Assembly (NCBI GenBank): GCA_025060305.1
Contig: JANXCD010000005.1
Span: 1 to 36,171 of the forward strand
Reading direction: 5' to 3'
Length of the DNA: 36,171 nt
DNA from: Armatimonadota bacterium
GTDB taxonomy: Bacteria; Armatimonadota; Fervidibacteria; Fervidibacterales; Fervidibacteraceae
How positions within the stretch are numbered: the first letter of the stretch is position 1; each line of letters begins with the position of its first letter. Below, piece after piece: positions 18,303 to 27,580 of the stretch. The notes beneath the pieces are model-generated. The model had not been told where the DNA came from and ran no database searches. It was given only the letters and a program-made list of their open reading frames with translations. Made by a program: the position numbers and the translations under genes.

Positions 18303-19592
18303 ATGGAAAAGATTGAAATTGTTCGTTTGCCTAACAATTTGAGAATCGCTTATCATCTCATACCTTGGGCTCATACCATCTCCATAGGAGTTTGGATAAG
18401 TGTTGGAACAAAGGATGAAAAAAAGGGAGAGGAGGGAATGGCACATTTTGTTGAGCATGTTTTATTCAAAGGAACAAAGGAACGAACAGGTCGGCAAGTG
18501 GCTCAGTTGATTGATTCTCTTGGTGGAAATATTGATGCTTTCACGGAAAAGGAACTAACTTGCTTTTACATGCGAATTTTGCCAGAGCATTTATCACAAG
18601 GTTTGGGACTGCTTAAGGAGATGCTCACTCAACCCCTTTTGAGACCCAAAGACATTGAGATTGAAAAAGGCATCATTTTGGCTGAAATTCAAAACATTGA
18701 AGACACACCAGAGGAATTTGTTAGCGAAATCTTTTTTGAAGCCCTGTGGGATGGTCATCCGCTCAGTCGTCCCATTTTAGGAACGAAGGAAACTGTCCAA
18801 AAATTCCGACGCTCCCATTTGCTCCATTTTTTGAAGCGCCACTATGTCCCCGAAAAGACAGTGATCGCTGGTGCAGGCTCTGTTGAGCCTTCAAAGTTCA
18901 TTGATTTAGTTTCTCAACATTTTGGGAACTGGAAAAGAAACTCAGAAATTGATATAGATCCAGAACAACCTCCCCCTAACCCTTCGCCTTCACTCCGATT
19001 TATTCAGCGTCAAACTGAGCATTTTTACTTTACTTTCGGCGTTCAAGGTTCTCCAATTACTGAATTCGCTTATTACCCAACATTGGTTCTGGACATAATC
19101 GTTGGTGGCGGAGCCAGTTCCAGACTTTTTATGGAAATTCGTGAAAAGAGAGGGTTGGCTTACACCATAGGCTCCTTCTCCGTTGCTTTCAAGCGAGCAG
19201 GTTTCTTCGCCATTGGTGGAAGTTGTTCTCTCTTTGATGCCGAAAAGGTCATCCGTATCATTGCAAGGGAGTTAAAGCGGATAGGCGAAAAGGGAGTTGG
19301 AAAGAATGAAATAGAGCGAGCCAAAAATCAACTCAAACTGAACATTGTCATGGCTCAAGAAAGTTTAACAGGGTTGATGATGCGGCTTGGTAGGCAAATT
19401 TACTACTTTGGTAACCCAATCCCTATCGCTCATATTACTCAACGAATTGAGCAAGTCACAACGGATGAAGTTGTTGAAATAGCACAAAAACTTTTCTTTG
19501 GGAAAAAATTTGCCAGCGCACTTCTCGGTCCGATTAAAGACAATGAGGCTGAAAGATTGCATTTCATCTTTAACGATTCCCTTCAGGCTTAA
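18303..19592 (+). CDS. M16-family zinc peptidase (pitrilysin/processing-peptidase-like)
   Basis: Zn motif HFVEH in GMAHFVEHVLFKGTKER; LGGNIDAFTEKELTCFYMRILPEHL; GGGASSRLFMEIREKRGLAYTIGSF. Confidence 0.95.
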   Translation: MEKIEIVRLPNNLRIAYHLIPWAHTISIGVWISVGTKDEKKGEEGMAHFVEHVLFKGTKERTGRQVAQLIDSLGGNIDAFTEKELTCFYMRILPEHLSQGLGLLKEMLTQPLLRPKDIEIEKGIILAEIQNIEDTPEEFVSEIFFEALWDGHPLSRPILGTKETVQKFRRSHLLHFLKRHYVPEKTVIAGAGSVEPSKFIDLVSQHFGNWKRNSEIDIDPEQPPPNPSPSLRFIQRQTEHFYFTFGVQGSPITEFAYYPTLVLDIIVGGGASSRLFMEIREKRGLAYTIGSFSVAFKRAGFFAIGGSCSLFDAEKVIRIIARELKRIGEKGVGKNEIERAKNQLKLNIVMAQESLTGLMMRLGRQIYYFGNPIPIAHITQRIEQVTTDEVVEIAQKLFFGKKFASALLGPIKDNEAERLHFIFNDSLQA

Positions 19593-19810
19593 CCTAAATT
19601 TTTGTCTTTCCACAATCTTTTCGGCTTAGGCTAAAAGACAACGCTAAATCTTTATCATTATGCTTCAGGTTTTGTCAACGACGAATTTAGGTTTCCCTAA
19701 AAGGCGCATCTTCTATGCAGTGATTTTTGTGAAAGTCAGCGTCATTAGTCCTGATAGCATGCAACAATCCTTTGTCGTAAACTTGACGAATTGGGAAAGG
19801 GTGTTCAAAG

Positions 19811-21910
19811 ATGTTTCGTCTGTCCATTGTCTTTTGCCTATTGTTGACAATTATTGCTAACGCTCATGAGCGACCATCTATTGAAGTTTATGGTGTCAAT
19901 GAACGATATGAAGTTGTTGTCCCATTGGTTGAAGAAAAAGAGTCTCCTATCATTGATGGCAAACTTGATGAACCTATTTGGGAAAAAGCGGCAAAGGTTT
20001 GGGGCTTTAGGCAAATTTCGCCCCATTTGGGTCAACCAGCAACTCAACCTACAACCGTTTTCATTCTGACAACGAAGGAAAAACTTTATTTCGGTTTCCA
20101 ATGCAAAATACGAAACAAAAACTCAATTCTCGCCTATGAAACTCGTTACGACGCTCCAATGAAGCGAGACGAGAGGGTATCTGTTTTTTTGGACACTTTG
20201 CACACTCACGACCGTGCTTACTCTTTCACTGTCAATGCTCGTGGGACTAAAGCCGATGAAAGGTTTGGCAACATTGATTGGGACAGCCAATGGGAAGCAG
20301 CAATCCAAGTGGACGAAAATGAATGGAGAGTTGAAATTGCAATTCCATACTCAATTTTGACCTTTGACCCTAACAGACCTACTTGGGGTTTCAATTTTGG
20401 AAGATACATAAGTGAGACCGACGAGTGGACTTCTTGGGCTTTTGAGCCAGAAAGACCTTTTGATATGCGATACAGGCCCCACTTAGTTGGTTTGCCATTG
20501 AAAGAACAAAAAGGCGTTGCTAACAATCTCTCTCAGCGTTGGACTTTGAAAACCTTTTCAGTCGCTGAACATCAGTTTGACAAAGGCAAAGGCTTCGGAA
20601 ACAACTATGGCTTGGATGGCGAATGGACAATTAGACAAAACCTTGCCTTGCGCTTCGTCTTCAAACCTGATTTCAGCGAAATTGAAGAAGCCTTTGAAAG
20701 CATTGATGTCAGTTATGTTGAGCAGTTCATACCAGACAGAAGGGAATTTTTCGTGCAAGGTAACGAATTCTTTAGCGAAGTCGCCGTAGCCAGCGAAGGC
20801 TGGCGACGAGGCAACGAACCCAGCCTTTTCTATTCACGCAGAATTGACAAATTTGACTTAGGCACAAAACTGACAGGTGCTATCAGCAACAGCAGGCTCG
20901 GTTTTTTGAGCACTCACGACCTTGAAAATGACGAGCACACTTTCGTCTTGAATTTTGCTCAAAGTTTTGGAACGCAAGGAAGAGCATACTTGGGCTATGT
21001 TGATGCTCTCAGAAGCAATAATTTCAATCGTGGTTTTGTGATTGGTGGTGAAACCAGTTTCGGAAACCGAAACCGATTCTGGCTGAGAGGCAGTTATGCC
21101 CGACACTTCTCTTCGCAAGAAAACAGAGATGGCGGAGCGGGGATAATTCGTTTCGGATATAACGACGAAAATTGGTTCATTTCTTTAGGCTACACAACCT
21201 TTAGTCCCAACTTTCGCCCTTTGCTCAGTTATACTCCCAGAACTGACTTCAAGCGTCGTTCGGTTTTTGTAAACAGGAACTTTACTTCAAAGGGCACAGA
21301 ATTTTACAGAAACGCGGGCTTTCATGTCACTTTCGCCGATGGCGAAACTTTTGATGGCAGGTTCTTTGAGCGAAGTTACGGTTTAAATTTCTGGTTAGAG
21401 TTAAAAGACCAAACGGAAATTAGCGTCGCTTGGAATCAAAATAAGCATGCCGAATATCACATCCGTCAAGAACCTTTCAGTGACCGTTCACTTTCAATCT
21501 CCTTAGACTTAGGTGGCAACAAACCCTTAAGGGCTGATTTATCTTACAGGTTCGGACGAGCCTTTGACGGAAGATACACTCAACCAAGAATTGCAATTCG
21601 TTGGGATAAACCTGACGGTTCATGGCGACTTCGGCTTGATTGGAGCCAAAGGCATCAAACTTATAGCGGTGGGAGAAAGCAAAAAATTAATTCTCACGAA
21701 ATCAACATCGTAAGAGTTTTAAGTCCACACAAGTGGCTGGTGCTGCGTTATTACAATCGCAGCGGCGATTATAGCGTTAAGAACTTTGCCCTCTCCTTTA
21801 GAATTCGTCGTGAAACTGGCGAAGAATTCTTCCTAATCTTGGGTGACCCAAGGGCTAATCAGACAAGAAGTCGCATCGCCGTCAAATGGATTTTACCTTT
21901 CAAGTTTTGA
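19811..21910 (+). CDS. Secreted protein with CBM9-like N-terminal domain and DUF5916-like C-terminal beta-barrel region
   Basis: Signal peptide MFRLSIVFCLLLTIIANA; SPIIDGKLDEPIWEKAAKVWGFRQ; WEVEIAIPYSIL-type segment (EWRVEIAIPYSILTFDP); QFIPDRREFFVQGNEFF; repeated amphipathic strands to the C-terminus. Confidence 0.85.
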   Translation: MFRLSIVFCLLLTIIANAHERPSIEVYGVNERYEVVVPLVEEKESPIIDGKLDEPIWEKAAKVWGFRQISPHLGQPATQPTTVFILTTKEKLYFGFQCKIRNKNSILAYETRYDAPMKRDERVSVFLDTLHTHDRAYSFTVNARGTKADERFGNIDWDSQWEAAIQVDENEWRVEIAIPYSILTFDPNRPTWGFNFGRYISETDEWTSWAFEPERPFDMRYRPHLVGLPLKEQKGVANNLSQRWTLKTFSVAEHQFDKGKGFGNNYGLDGEWTIRQNLALRFVFKPDFSEIEEAFESIDVSYVEQFIPDRREFFVQGNEFFSEVAVASEGWRRGNEPSLFYSRRIDKFDLGTKLTGAISNSRLGFLSTHDLENDEHTFVLNFAQSFGTQGRAYLGYVDALRSNNFNRGFVIGGETSFGNRNRFWLRGSYARHFSSQENRDGGAGIIRFGYNDENWFISLGYTTFSPNFRPLLSYTPRTDFKRRSVFVNRNFTSKGTEFYRNAGFHVTFADGETFDGRFFERSYGLNFWLELKDQTEISVAWNQNKHAEYHIRQEPFSDRSLSISLDLGGNKPLRADLSYRFGRAFDGRYTQPRIAIRWDKPDGSWRLRLDWSQRHQTYSGGRKQKINSHEINIVRVLSPHKWLVLRYYNRSGDYSVKNFALSFRIRRETGEEFFLILGDPRANQTRSRIAVKWILPFKF

Positions 21911-21981
21911 AGTGAACTTTTATGGCAATGAACTTGACTTTGGCATCAAAGTTTCAAAATTTGACAAGGAGGTTGATCAAA

Positions 21982-23070
21982 ATGCGTTGGTTGGCATTAC
22001 TTGGTTTGATGCTCTTGACTTCACCTATTGCTGCTCAAAGCCTTCCTAAAGACGAAGACTTTGTGCCACTTTTCAATGGCGAAAACTTTGATGGCTGGAG
22101 TATCATAGGCGATAAAAATGCATGGCAAGTTAGAGATGGTTTGATAGTTTGCACTGGCGAAGGGAGTGGCTGGTTGAAAACTAACTGGGAATTTGATGAC
22201 TTCATCTTTCGTGTTGAGTGGCGCATTAAAAGCGGAGGCAACAGCGGAGTCTTTTTCCGAGCCTTGCCTGTCGCTGACCCATGGGTCAATGGCTTTGAAA
22301 TTCAAATCCTTGACGACAAAGGCAAAATCGGTCCTACCAACTGCGGCGCTGTTTATGGGCTTGCTGCACCGAAAGCCAATCTCGTCAAATCTGGCGAATG
22401 GAACACTTACGAAATTCACGCAATTGGAGACCGACTTCAGGTTTACTTCAATGGCATTTTGGTTCACGACCTTGACTTAAACTCCAATCCCGAAATGGCT
22501 AAAAGACCAAAGCGTGGCTATATTGGTTTGCAAAATCACGGAGATTATGTTGAGTTTCGCAATCCTCGCATCAAAGAGGTTGGGTTTAAGTGGCTTTTCA
22601 ACGGTAAAGATTTGTCGGAATGGAAAACTGAGGGCGCTGGTGAGTGGAAAATTTTGCCCAACGGAATCTTGCACTACACTGGCAAAGGCTCTCACCTTTG
22701 GACAAAGGAAAGTTTTCGCAATTTTGTCTTGCGAGTAGAGTGGCGAATTGAAAAAGGCGGTGATAGTGGAATTTACTTGAGGGGCGATGTAACAGGACGA
22801 GCGCAAGCCAACATCTGGGAAAACCCTATGGGTTCAGGTCAAATTTGGGGCTACAACATTTCGCCTAAAAAACGAATGGATGCTCCAACAGGTGAATGGA
22901 ACTATATGGAAATCCGAATGGTCGGAAACAAAGTGAGCGTTTGGCTTAACGGTGAATGGGTCATTGAAGATGCAGAACTAAAGGGCATCGCTGAAGAAGG
23001 TCCGATTGCACTTCAACATCACGGAACACCTTTGTGGTTCAGGAACATAAGAGTCAAAGTGCTGCCCTAA
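21982..23070 (+). CDS. Secreted protein with two tandem DUF1080 (3-keto-disaccharide hydrolase-like) domains
   Basis: Two copies of the pattern: FVPLFNGENFDGWSIIG...FRVEWRIKSGGNSGVFFRA...NGFEIQILDD and FKWLFNGKDLSEWKTEG...LRVEWRIEKGGDSGIYLRG. ATG at 21982 after AAGGAGG. Confidence 0.9.
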   Translation: MRWLALLGLMLLTSPIAAQSLPKDEDFVPLFNGENFDGWSIIGDKNAWQVRDGLIVCTGEGSGWLKTNWEFDDFIFRVEWRIKSGGNSGVFFRALPVADPWVNGFEIQILDDKGKIGPTNCGAVYGLAAPKANLVKSGEWNTYEIHAIGDRLQVYFNGILVHDLDLNSNPEMAKRPKRGYIGLQNHGDYVEFRNPRIKEVGFKWLFNGKDLSEWKTEGAGEWKILPNGILHYTGKGSHLWTKESFRNFVLRVEWRIEKGGDSGIYLRGDVTGRAQANIWENPMGSGQIWGYNISPKKRMDAPTGEWNYMEIRMVGNKVSVWLNGEWVIEDAELKGIAEEGPIALQHHGTPLWFRNIRVKVLP

Positions 23071-23126
23071 AGCCACTTTAGTGAGACATTACGAATTTTT
23101 TCCGACGCCCTTTAATGCAGAGCCTC

Positions 23127-24056
23127 TTAAGGTTGCGATTTGAGTAAACTTTCAACTTCGTTACGAGTTGGCATTGAAGGTTGAGCGCCAACTTTGGTGC
23201 AAGCAATCGCTCCAGCAGCATTAGCGAAAAGGACCGCATCTTCAATTGGAGCGCCTTCAGCCAAGCGAACTGTCAACGCTGCTGCAAACGCATCGCCAGC
23301 AGCAGTTGCGTCAACGGCTTGAACTTTGAAGGCAGGGAAATGACGGACAAAATCTGGTGTTGCAAGCAGAGAGCCGTTCGCTCCCAAAGTCAAAACGACG
23401 GCTTTCGCTCCTTTGTCAAGCAAAGCCTTTGCAGCCTTTTCAGCGCTCTCAAGGTCGGTAACTTGAATTCCAGTCAAGCCTTCAATTTCTCGTTCGTTGG
23501 GCGTCCAAACATCAACCAATCCAAACCACTCTTCAGGAAAAGTTTCTTTCGGCGACGGTGCTGGATTGACAATGACTAATGCTCCGTGCCTGCTGGCTTC
23601 ACCGATTGCGTAGCCTACTGTTGGCAAAGGGATTTCAAATTGAACCAGCAACGCTTTCGCATTTTCCCAAACAGGCGATGCAACTTCAATGTCCTTTCGG
23701 CTCACTCTACCGTTTGCCCCTGGGGCGACGACAATTTCATTTTGTCCAGTTTCGTCAACGAAAATGAGAGCCACTCCCGAAGAAACTTCAGGGTCTCGCT
23801 GAAGGAAATCGGTTTTGACACCTGCTTCTTGAAAACTTTGCAACAGAATATCGCCGAATGTGTCTTTGCCCACTCGTCCTATAAACCAAGTTTCCGCTCC
23901 GAGCCTTGAGCAAGCGACAGCCTGATTTGCTCCTTTGCCTCCGCAAGCCATTTCAAACTTAGTGCCCAAAACCGTTTCACCTGGCGCTGGCAATTTAGGG
24001 GCGAAAGCAACCATGTCCATGTTGGCACTTCCGACCACGACCACCTTGACACTCAT
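23127..24056 (-). CDS. rbsK: Ribokinase (PfkB family)
   Basis: VVVGSANMDMVAFAPKLPAPGETVLGTKFEMACGGKGANQAVACSRLG and VDATAAGDAFAAALTVRLAEG. Confidence 0.93.
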   Translation of the reverse strand: MSVKVVVVGSANMDMVAFAPKLPAPGETVLGTKFEMACGGKGANQAVACSRLGAETWFIGRVGKDTFGDILLQSFQEAGVKTDFLQRDPEVSSGVALIFVDETGQNEIVVAPGANGRVSRKDIEVASPVWENAKALLVQFEIPLPTVGYAIGEASRHGALVIVNPAPSPKETFPEEWFGLVDVWTPNEREIEGLTGIQVTDLESAEKAAKALLDKGAKAVVLTLGANGSLLATPDFVRHFPAFKVQAVDATAAGDAFAAALTVRLAEGAPIEDAVLFANAAGAIACTKVGAQPSMPTRNEVESLLKSQP

Positions 24057-24072
24057 CTAACTCACCTCCCAG

Positions 24073-24801
24073 TCATTGTTTTGATTCGTCGCTCTTTCTG
24101 CTCTTGCTATCATCTTCGCCTGAAGGCTTTTCTTGCTCAGGTTGCTTTTCCTGTTGTGACTTTTCTGGCATAGGTTTGACTTGTGGCATTTTCTCGCTGC
24201 TTGAAGGAGTTGAAGGTGTAGGTGGTTCTGGCTTCATCAAGAAGGTAGTCAATAGCCAAAGGGTTGTGCCAATATCAACTTCACCTTGAGTTCTGATGGC
24301 GACAACTCTTATGTTGCCAGAATTTTCATTTAGGCGAGCCGTAAGGACGAACAAACCTTTTTTCGGTGGCTCAACCATGAGCATCGTTTCACGATGACCG
24401 CTGCTACTCCTGTTCCAAAAAACTCGCCTCCAGCCTTGAGCCTCAAGCAAACTCTGGTTCATCTGCACCAAATCAGAAGTGGTTGCTCCTTTTTTCCGGA
24501 AATCGTATTCAACGAGCCAAAGGGCTTCCATGCTCGTTATCAAATCACGCAATTGCTCACCTGAGATTACCTGCCCTCCTGAATGCTGAAGACTAAAGTA
24601 AGCGAAAACTTGAGCGACAACGGGCAACAAATCTTCTTTCGTCAACTGGAGTTCGGTCAACAATGTTGCTCCCGCTGGCACGAAGATAATGGGTTTGAGT
24701 GGCGGTTTGGTGGCAGTCGGTTCACTCGTCGGTTGAGTTTGTGCGCAAGCGAAGGCAAGGAAAAAGGCAAGTGTAAAACTGACAAGCACTTTACTCATCA
24801 T
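24073..24801 (-). CDS. Secreted hypothetical protein with Pro/Lys/Ser/Glu-rich C-terminus
   Basis: Signal peptide MSKVLVSFTLAFFLAFACA; low-complexity tail KPEPPTPSTPSSSEKMPQVKPMPEKSQQEKQPEQEKPSGEDDSKSRKSDESKQ; 4-nt start/stop overlap with the rhomboid gene. Confidence 0.75.
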   Translation of the reverse strand: MMSKVLVSFTLAFFLAFACAQTQPTSEPTATKPPLKPIIFVPAGATLLTELQLTKEDLLPVVAQVFAYFSLQHSGGQVISGEQLRDLITSMEALWLVEYDFRKKGATTSDLVQMNQSLLEAQGWRRVFWNRSSSGHRETMLMVEPPKKGLFVLTARLNENSGNIRVVAIRTQGEVDIGTTLWLLTTFLMKPEPPTPSTPSSSEKMPQVKPMPEKSQQEKQPEQEKPSGEDDSKSRKSDESKQ

Positions 24802-25997
24802 CTTTCACCTCGCTTTCGGAATTGAGCAGCCAAACTTGACGCTTCTTGCCTCCAATGAGTTTGACTGTATTTGAGCCAAAAAAGGTGAAGGCATTGGCTC
24901 GCCTTGTCTTCGTAGCCCAACCTCCAAAAAAGTTCAGCCGCTTTCAAAAGGGCTTGTGGCGACTTAGGAAAATCAAGTGCTTCGGACGAAAGTTGAAAAA
25001 GCCTCAACGCTTCACGATAACAACGATGCCTTTCAAGTTGCTCTGCAAGCGTAAAAACGATTTCGGCTGACAAGTTTTGAACTTCGTCCATAAGAGCGAT
25101 TTTGCATGCTTCTTGAATTGCTTTCTCATCCCAAAGGAAATGTTTGATGGCTTCCTGAAAATTTCTTTCAGCCATTGCAAGATTTCCACCTGCCAAAAAA
25201 TTTCTGGCAGCAGCCAAGAAGGCAAAAATTTCTTTTGTTTTCAATTTGGCTAATTGCGACCAAAACTCTGCTGCTTCAAGCCAATGCCTTTCGCTTTCAG
25301 CCTTCATAGCCTTTCGCTCCAGTTGCTCCAGTTTCGCTTGATTGTGCCAATTGAACCCAAATGCTGTCAAGATGCCGATAGCGAAACTCGCTATATGGGC
25401 GATGGCAGTTTTGTCAGCCCCGTAGGAAAGGAGAGCAAATTGACCTGCAAGCCAAAAAGCAGCGAGCCACCAAACTGGCGTGGTGAATTCTCGCTTTCGC
25501 CAATGCCGACCGTAAAACATTAGCCACTTGACTCCGACATTTCTAAATCGGATGCAAAAAGCGCCAGCGCAAAAAGCCACTATCGCTGATGAGCCAACTA
25601 AAATTGGCGGTTCAAATTGACCTTGCCAAAGCCAAAACCAAGTTTGAGCCTTGAGAGCAACGAAGTGAGCGAGCGAAGCGAAAGCCAAAAACCGCTTCCA
25701 GCCCATCTCCAACTCAACGAACCAACCAAAAAGCCAAAGCCCTAAAAGATTAACAGCAAAATGCGAAAAATTGGCGTGAACAAGTAAACCTGTAAAAGCG
25801 CTCCACCAATTGGGCTTTTCAGGATCATAGCCGAACATTTCAAACCAAATTTCTTTTGCCGTCGGCGCAAACTCTTGTCGGCTGAGAAACACAAATTGAG
25901 CCAAAAACATCGTTGCAACGGCGAGCGTGAACGAGACTATCGTCAAAGGCAATCTTTTGGGGCGCTCCGTTAGACCTACTGGAAAAATCAAAATCAT
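24798..25997 (-). CDS. Rhomboid-family intramembrane protease with C-terminal TPR-like region
   Basis: FTGLLVHANFSHFAVNLLGLWLFGWFVELEMG, VGSSAIVAFCAGAF (GxS), KTAIAHIASFAIGI (His); helical-repeat-like C-terminal half (WLEAAEFWSQLAKL..., CYREALRLFQLSSEAL...). Confidence 0.85.
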   Translation of the reverse strand: MILIFPVGLTERPKRLPLTIVSFTLAVATMFLAQFVFLSRQEFAPTAKEIWFEMFGYDPEKPNWWSAFTGLLVHANFSHFAVNLLGLWLFGWFVELEMGWKRFLAFASLAHFVALKAQTWFWLWQGQFEPPILVGSSAIVAFCAGAFCIRFRNVGVKWLMFYGRHWRKREFTTPVWWLAAFWLAGQFALLSYGADKTAIAHIASFAIGILTAFGFNWHNQAKLEQLERKAMKAESERHWLEAAEFWSQLAKLKTKEIFAFLAAARNFLAGGNLAMAERNFQEAIKHFLWDEKAIQEACKIALMDEVQNLSAEIVFTLAEQLERHRCYREALRLFQLSSEALDFPKSPQALLKAAELFWRLGYEDKASQCLHLFWLKYSQTHWRQEASSLAAQFRKRGER

Positions 25998-26137
25998 CTT
26001 TGCTCTTCACCTCTTCGTCATCCCATAGCAAATTATGGCAGGAAGGAATGAAGGAGTGAAAAGGATGGACAAGAAAATGACAGTTTTGCTGGCACAAATT
26101 TGACCCTTTCATGTCATAATTGCATTCGGTGAGGGCA

Positions 26138-27076
26138 ATGGGCATAAAAGGTCGTGACTTTTTGTCAGCAGCGGACATTAATGCTGAAGAAGCATTGGCT
26201 CTGTTTGAGTTGGCTAAGCGATACAAAGAGCAAAGGCATGCGAAAATTGAGCACGATGAGCCACTAAAAGGCAAAAAGGTTGCTATGCTTTTCCAAAAGC
26301 CATCGCTGCGAACGAGAGTGACTTTTGAACTTGCAGTGCATGAACTTGGTGGCTACCCTGTCATCTTGACTCAATCAGAAGTTGGGTTGGGACAGCGTGA
26401 GGCTGTCAAGGATGTAGCCAGAAACCTTGATAGGTGGGTTGATGCCATTGTTGCCCGTGTTTTTGAACACGAAACTCTCGTGGAGATGGCAGAATGGGCG
26501 AAAGCGCCAGTGATAAATGCCCTCTCCGATTTGGAGCATCCTTGTCAAGCCGTCGCCGATTTGTTCACCCTTTGGGAAATCTGGGGCGATGTTCGCAATC
26601 GCAATTTGACATTTGTTGGCGACGGTTTCAATGTGGCTCATTCCCTTTTGCTACTTTGCGCAACTTTGGGCGTGAATTGCACTGTGGCGACGCCAAAAGG
26701 CTACGAGCCTAAAGAGGCAATTGTCCTCAAAGCGAAAGAGATAGCATCAAAAAGCAACGCTCAAATTGTCATCACTAACGACCCAATTGAAGCAGTCCGA
26801 AACGCCGAAGCCCTTTACACTGATGTTTGGGCGAGCATGGGTCAAGAAGCGGAAGCAGAAAAGCGAAAGCGTGACTTTGCCAGATTTCAGGTCAACACTC
26901 AACTTCTAAAGCATGCACCAAGTGGCGTTTTTGTGATGCATTGTTTGCCTGCTCACAGAGGTGAAGAAATCACTGACGAAGTTTTGGATGCAACTTTTAG
27001 CCTTGCTTGGGAGCAAGCGGAAAATCGCTTGCACGCACAAAAGGCATTGTTGGCGAAAATTTTGGGAGGGGATTGA
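26138..27076 (+). CDS. argF: Ornithine carbamoyltransferase
   Basis: FQKPSLRTRVTFELAVHELGGYPV, ALSDLEHPCQAVADLFTLWE, FVGDGFNVAHSLLLL, YTDVWASMGQE, VMHCLPAHRGEEITDEVLD. Confidence 0.94.
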   Translation: MGIKGRDFLSAADINAEEALALFELAKRYKEQRHAKIEHDEPLKGKKVAMLFQKPSLRTRVTFELAVHELGGYPVILTQSEVGLGQREAVKDVARNLDRWVDAIVARVFEHETLVEMAEWAKAPVINALSDLEHPCQAVADLFTLWEIWGDVRNRNLTFVGDGFNVAHSLLLLCATLGVNCTVATPKGYEPKEAIVLKAKEIASKSNAQIVITNDPIEAVRNAEALYTDVWASMGQEAEAEKRKRDFARFQVNTQLLKHAPSGVFVMHCLPAHRGEEITDEVLDATFSLAWEQAENRLHAQKALLAKILGGD

Positions 27077-27077
27077 A

Positions 27078-27530
27078 ATGAACGCCGAGAGACCGCCAGA
27101 CACTTTGGCGAAATTCACAAAAGTTTTCGTTTACCGTCAGTCGGCGGTTAGACCATACTGGCTTGCTTGTGCTGCTGTCGTAGTCATGATGGTCTTTTTC
27201 CTTTGGGTTTTCGCTCAGTGGGAAAGTTTGACCTTTTCTGTTTTGGTCTTGCTTTCGTTGCCAGTGGCTTTGGTTTTCGCTTTCACTGTCTACCTTTGGC
27301 TCTTGAGCAAAACAGCGATGTTGGTCGTTACCGAACACGGAGTAGTTTACAGCGACCGATGGGTCAAGCGAGCCCTTTTGTGGAGCGAAATTGATGCCAT
27401 CACCAACTACTCAATTCGCAGCAAAATTGGCAAGAACATTGCCCTTAGACTTGGTCTCAAAGCCATTGAAAACTGGCAAGAATTGGTCAACATAGCCCGT
27501 GAGTTTAGCGATGCGAGAATTTTGGTTTGA
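27078..27530 (+). CDS. Small two-TM membrane protein, possibly PH-like
   Basis: ATG at 27078, 1 nt after the argF stop; VRPYWLACAAVVVMMVFFLWVFAQWESLTFSVLVLLSLPVALVFAFTVYLWLL followed by a VVTEHGVVYSDRWVKRALLWSEIDAI strand-rich region. The tracked start at 26961 lies inside argF. Confidence 0.7.
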   Translation: MNAERPPDTLAKFTKVFVYRQSAVRPYWLACAAVVVMMVFFLWVFAQWESLTFSVLVLLSLPVALVFAFTVYLWLLSKTAMLVVTEHGVVYSDRWVKRALLWSEIDAITNYSIRSKIGKNIALRLGLKAIENWQELVNIAREFSDARILV

Positions 27531-27580
27531 TGCCGTCATAAATTCTCGTTCAAGCCTGCCTGAAATTTTTCGTGCTGATT

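Noticed and set aside
20779-20816. Hairpin GTCGCCGTAGCCAGC-GAAG-GCTGGCGAC inside the DUF5916-like CDS
   Set aside because: Resembles the GTAG hairpins, but lies in-frame in a coding region with plausible residues (SEVAVASEGWRRGNE); most likely coincidence.
22021-22467. 148-aa ORF antisense to the DUF1080 gene
   Set aside because: Shadow ORF; no start context or motif support.
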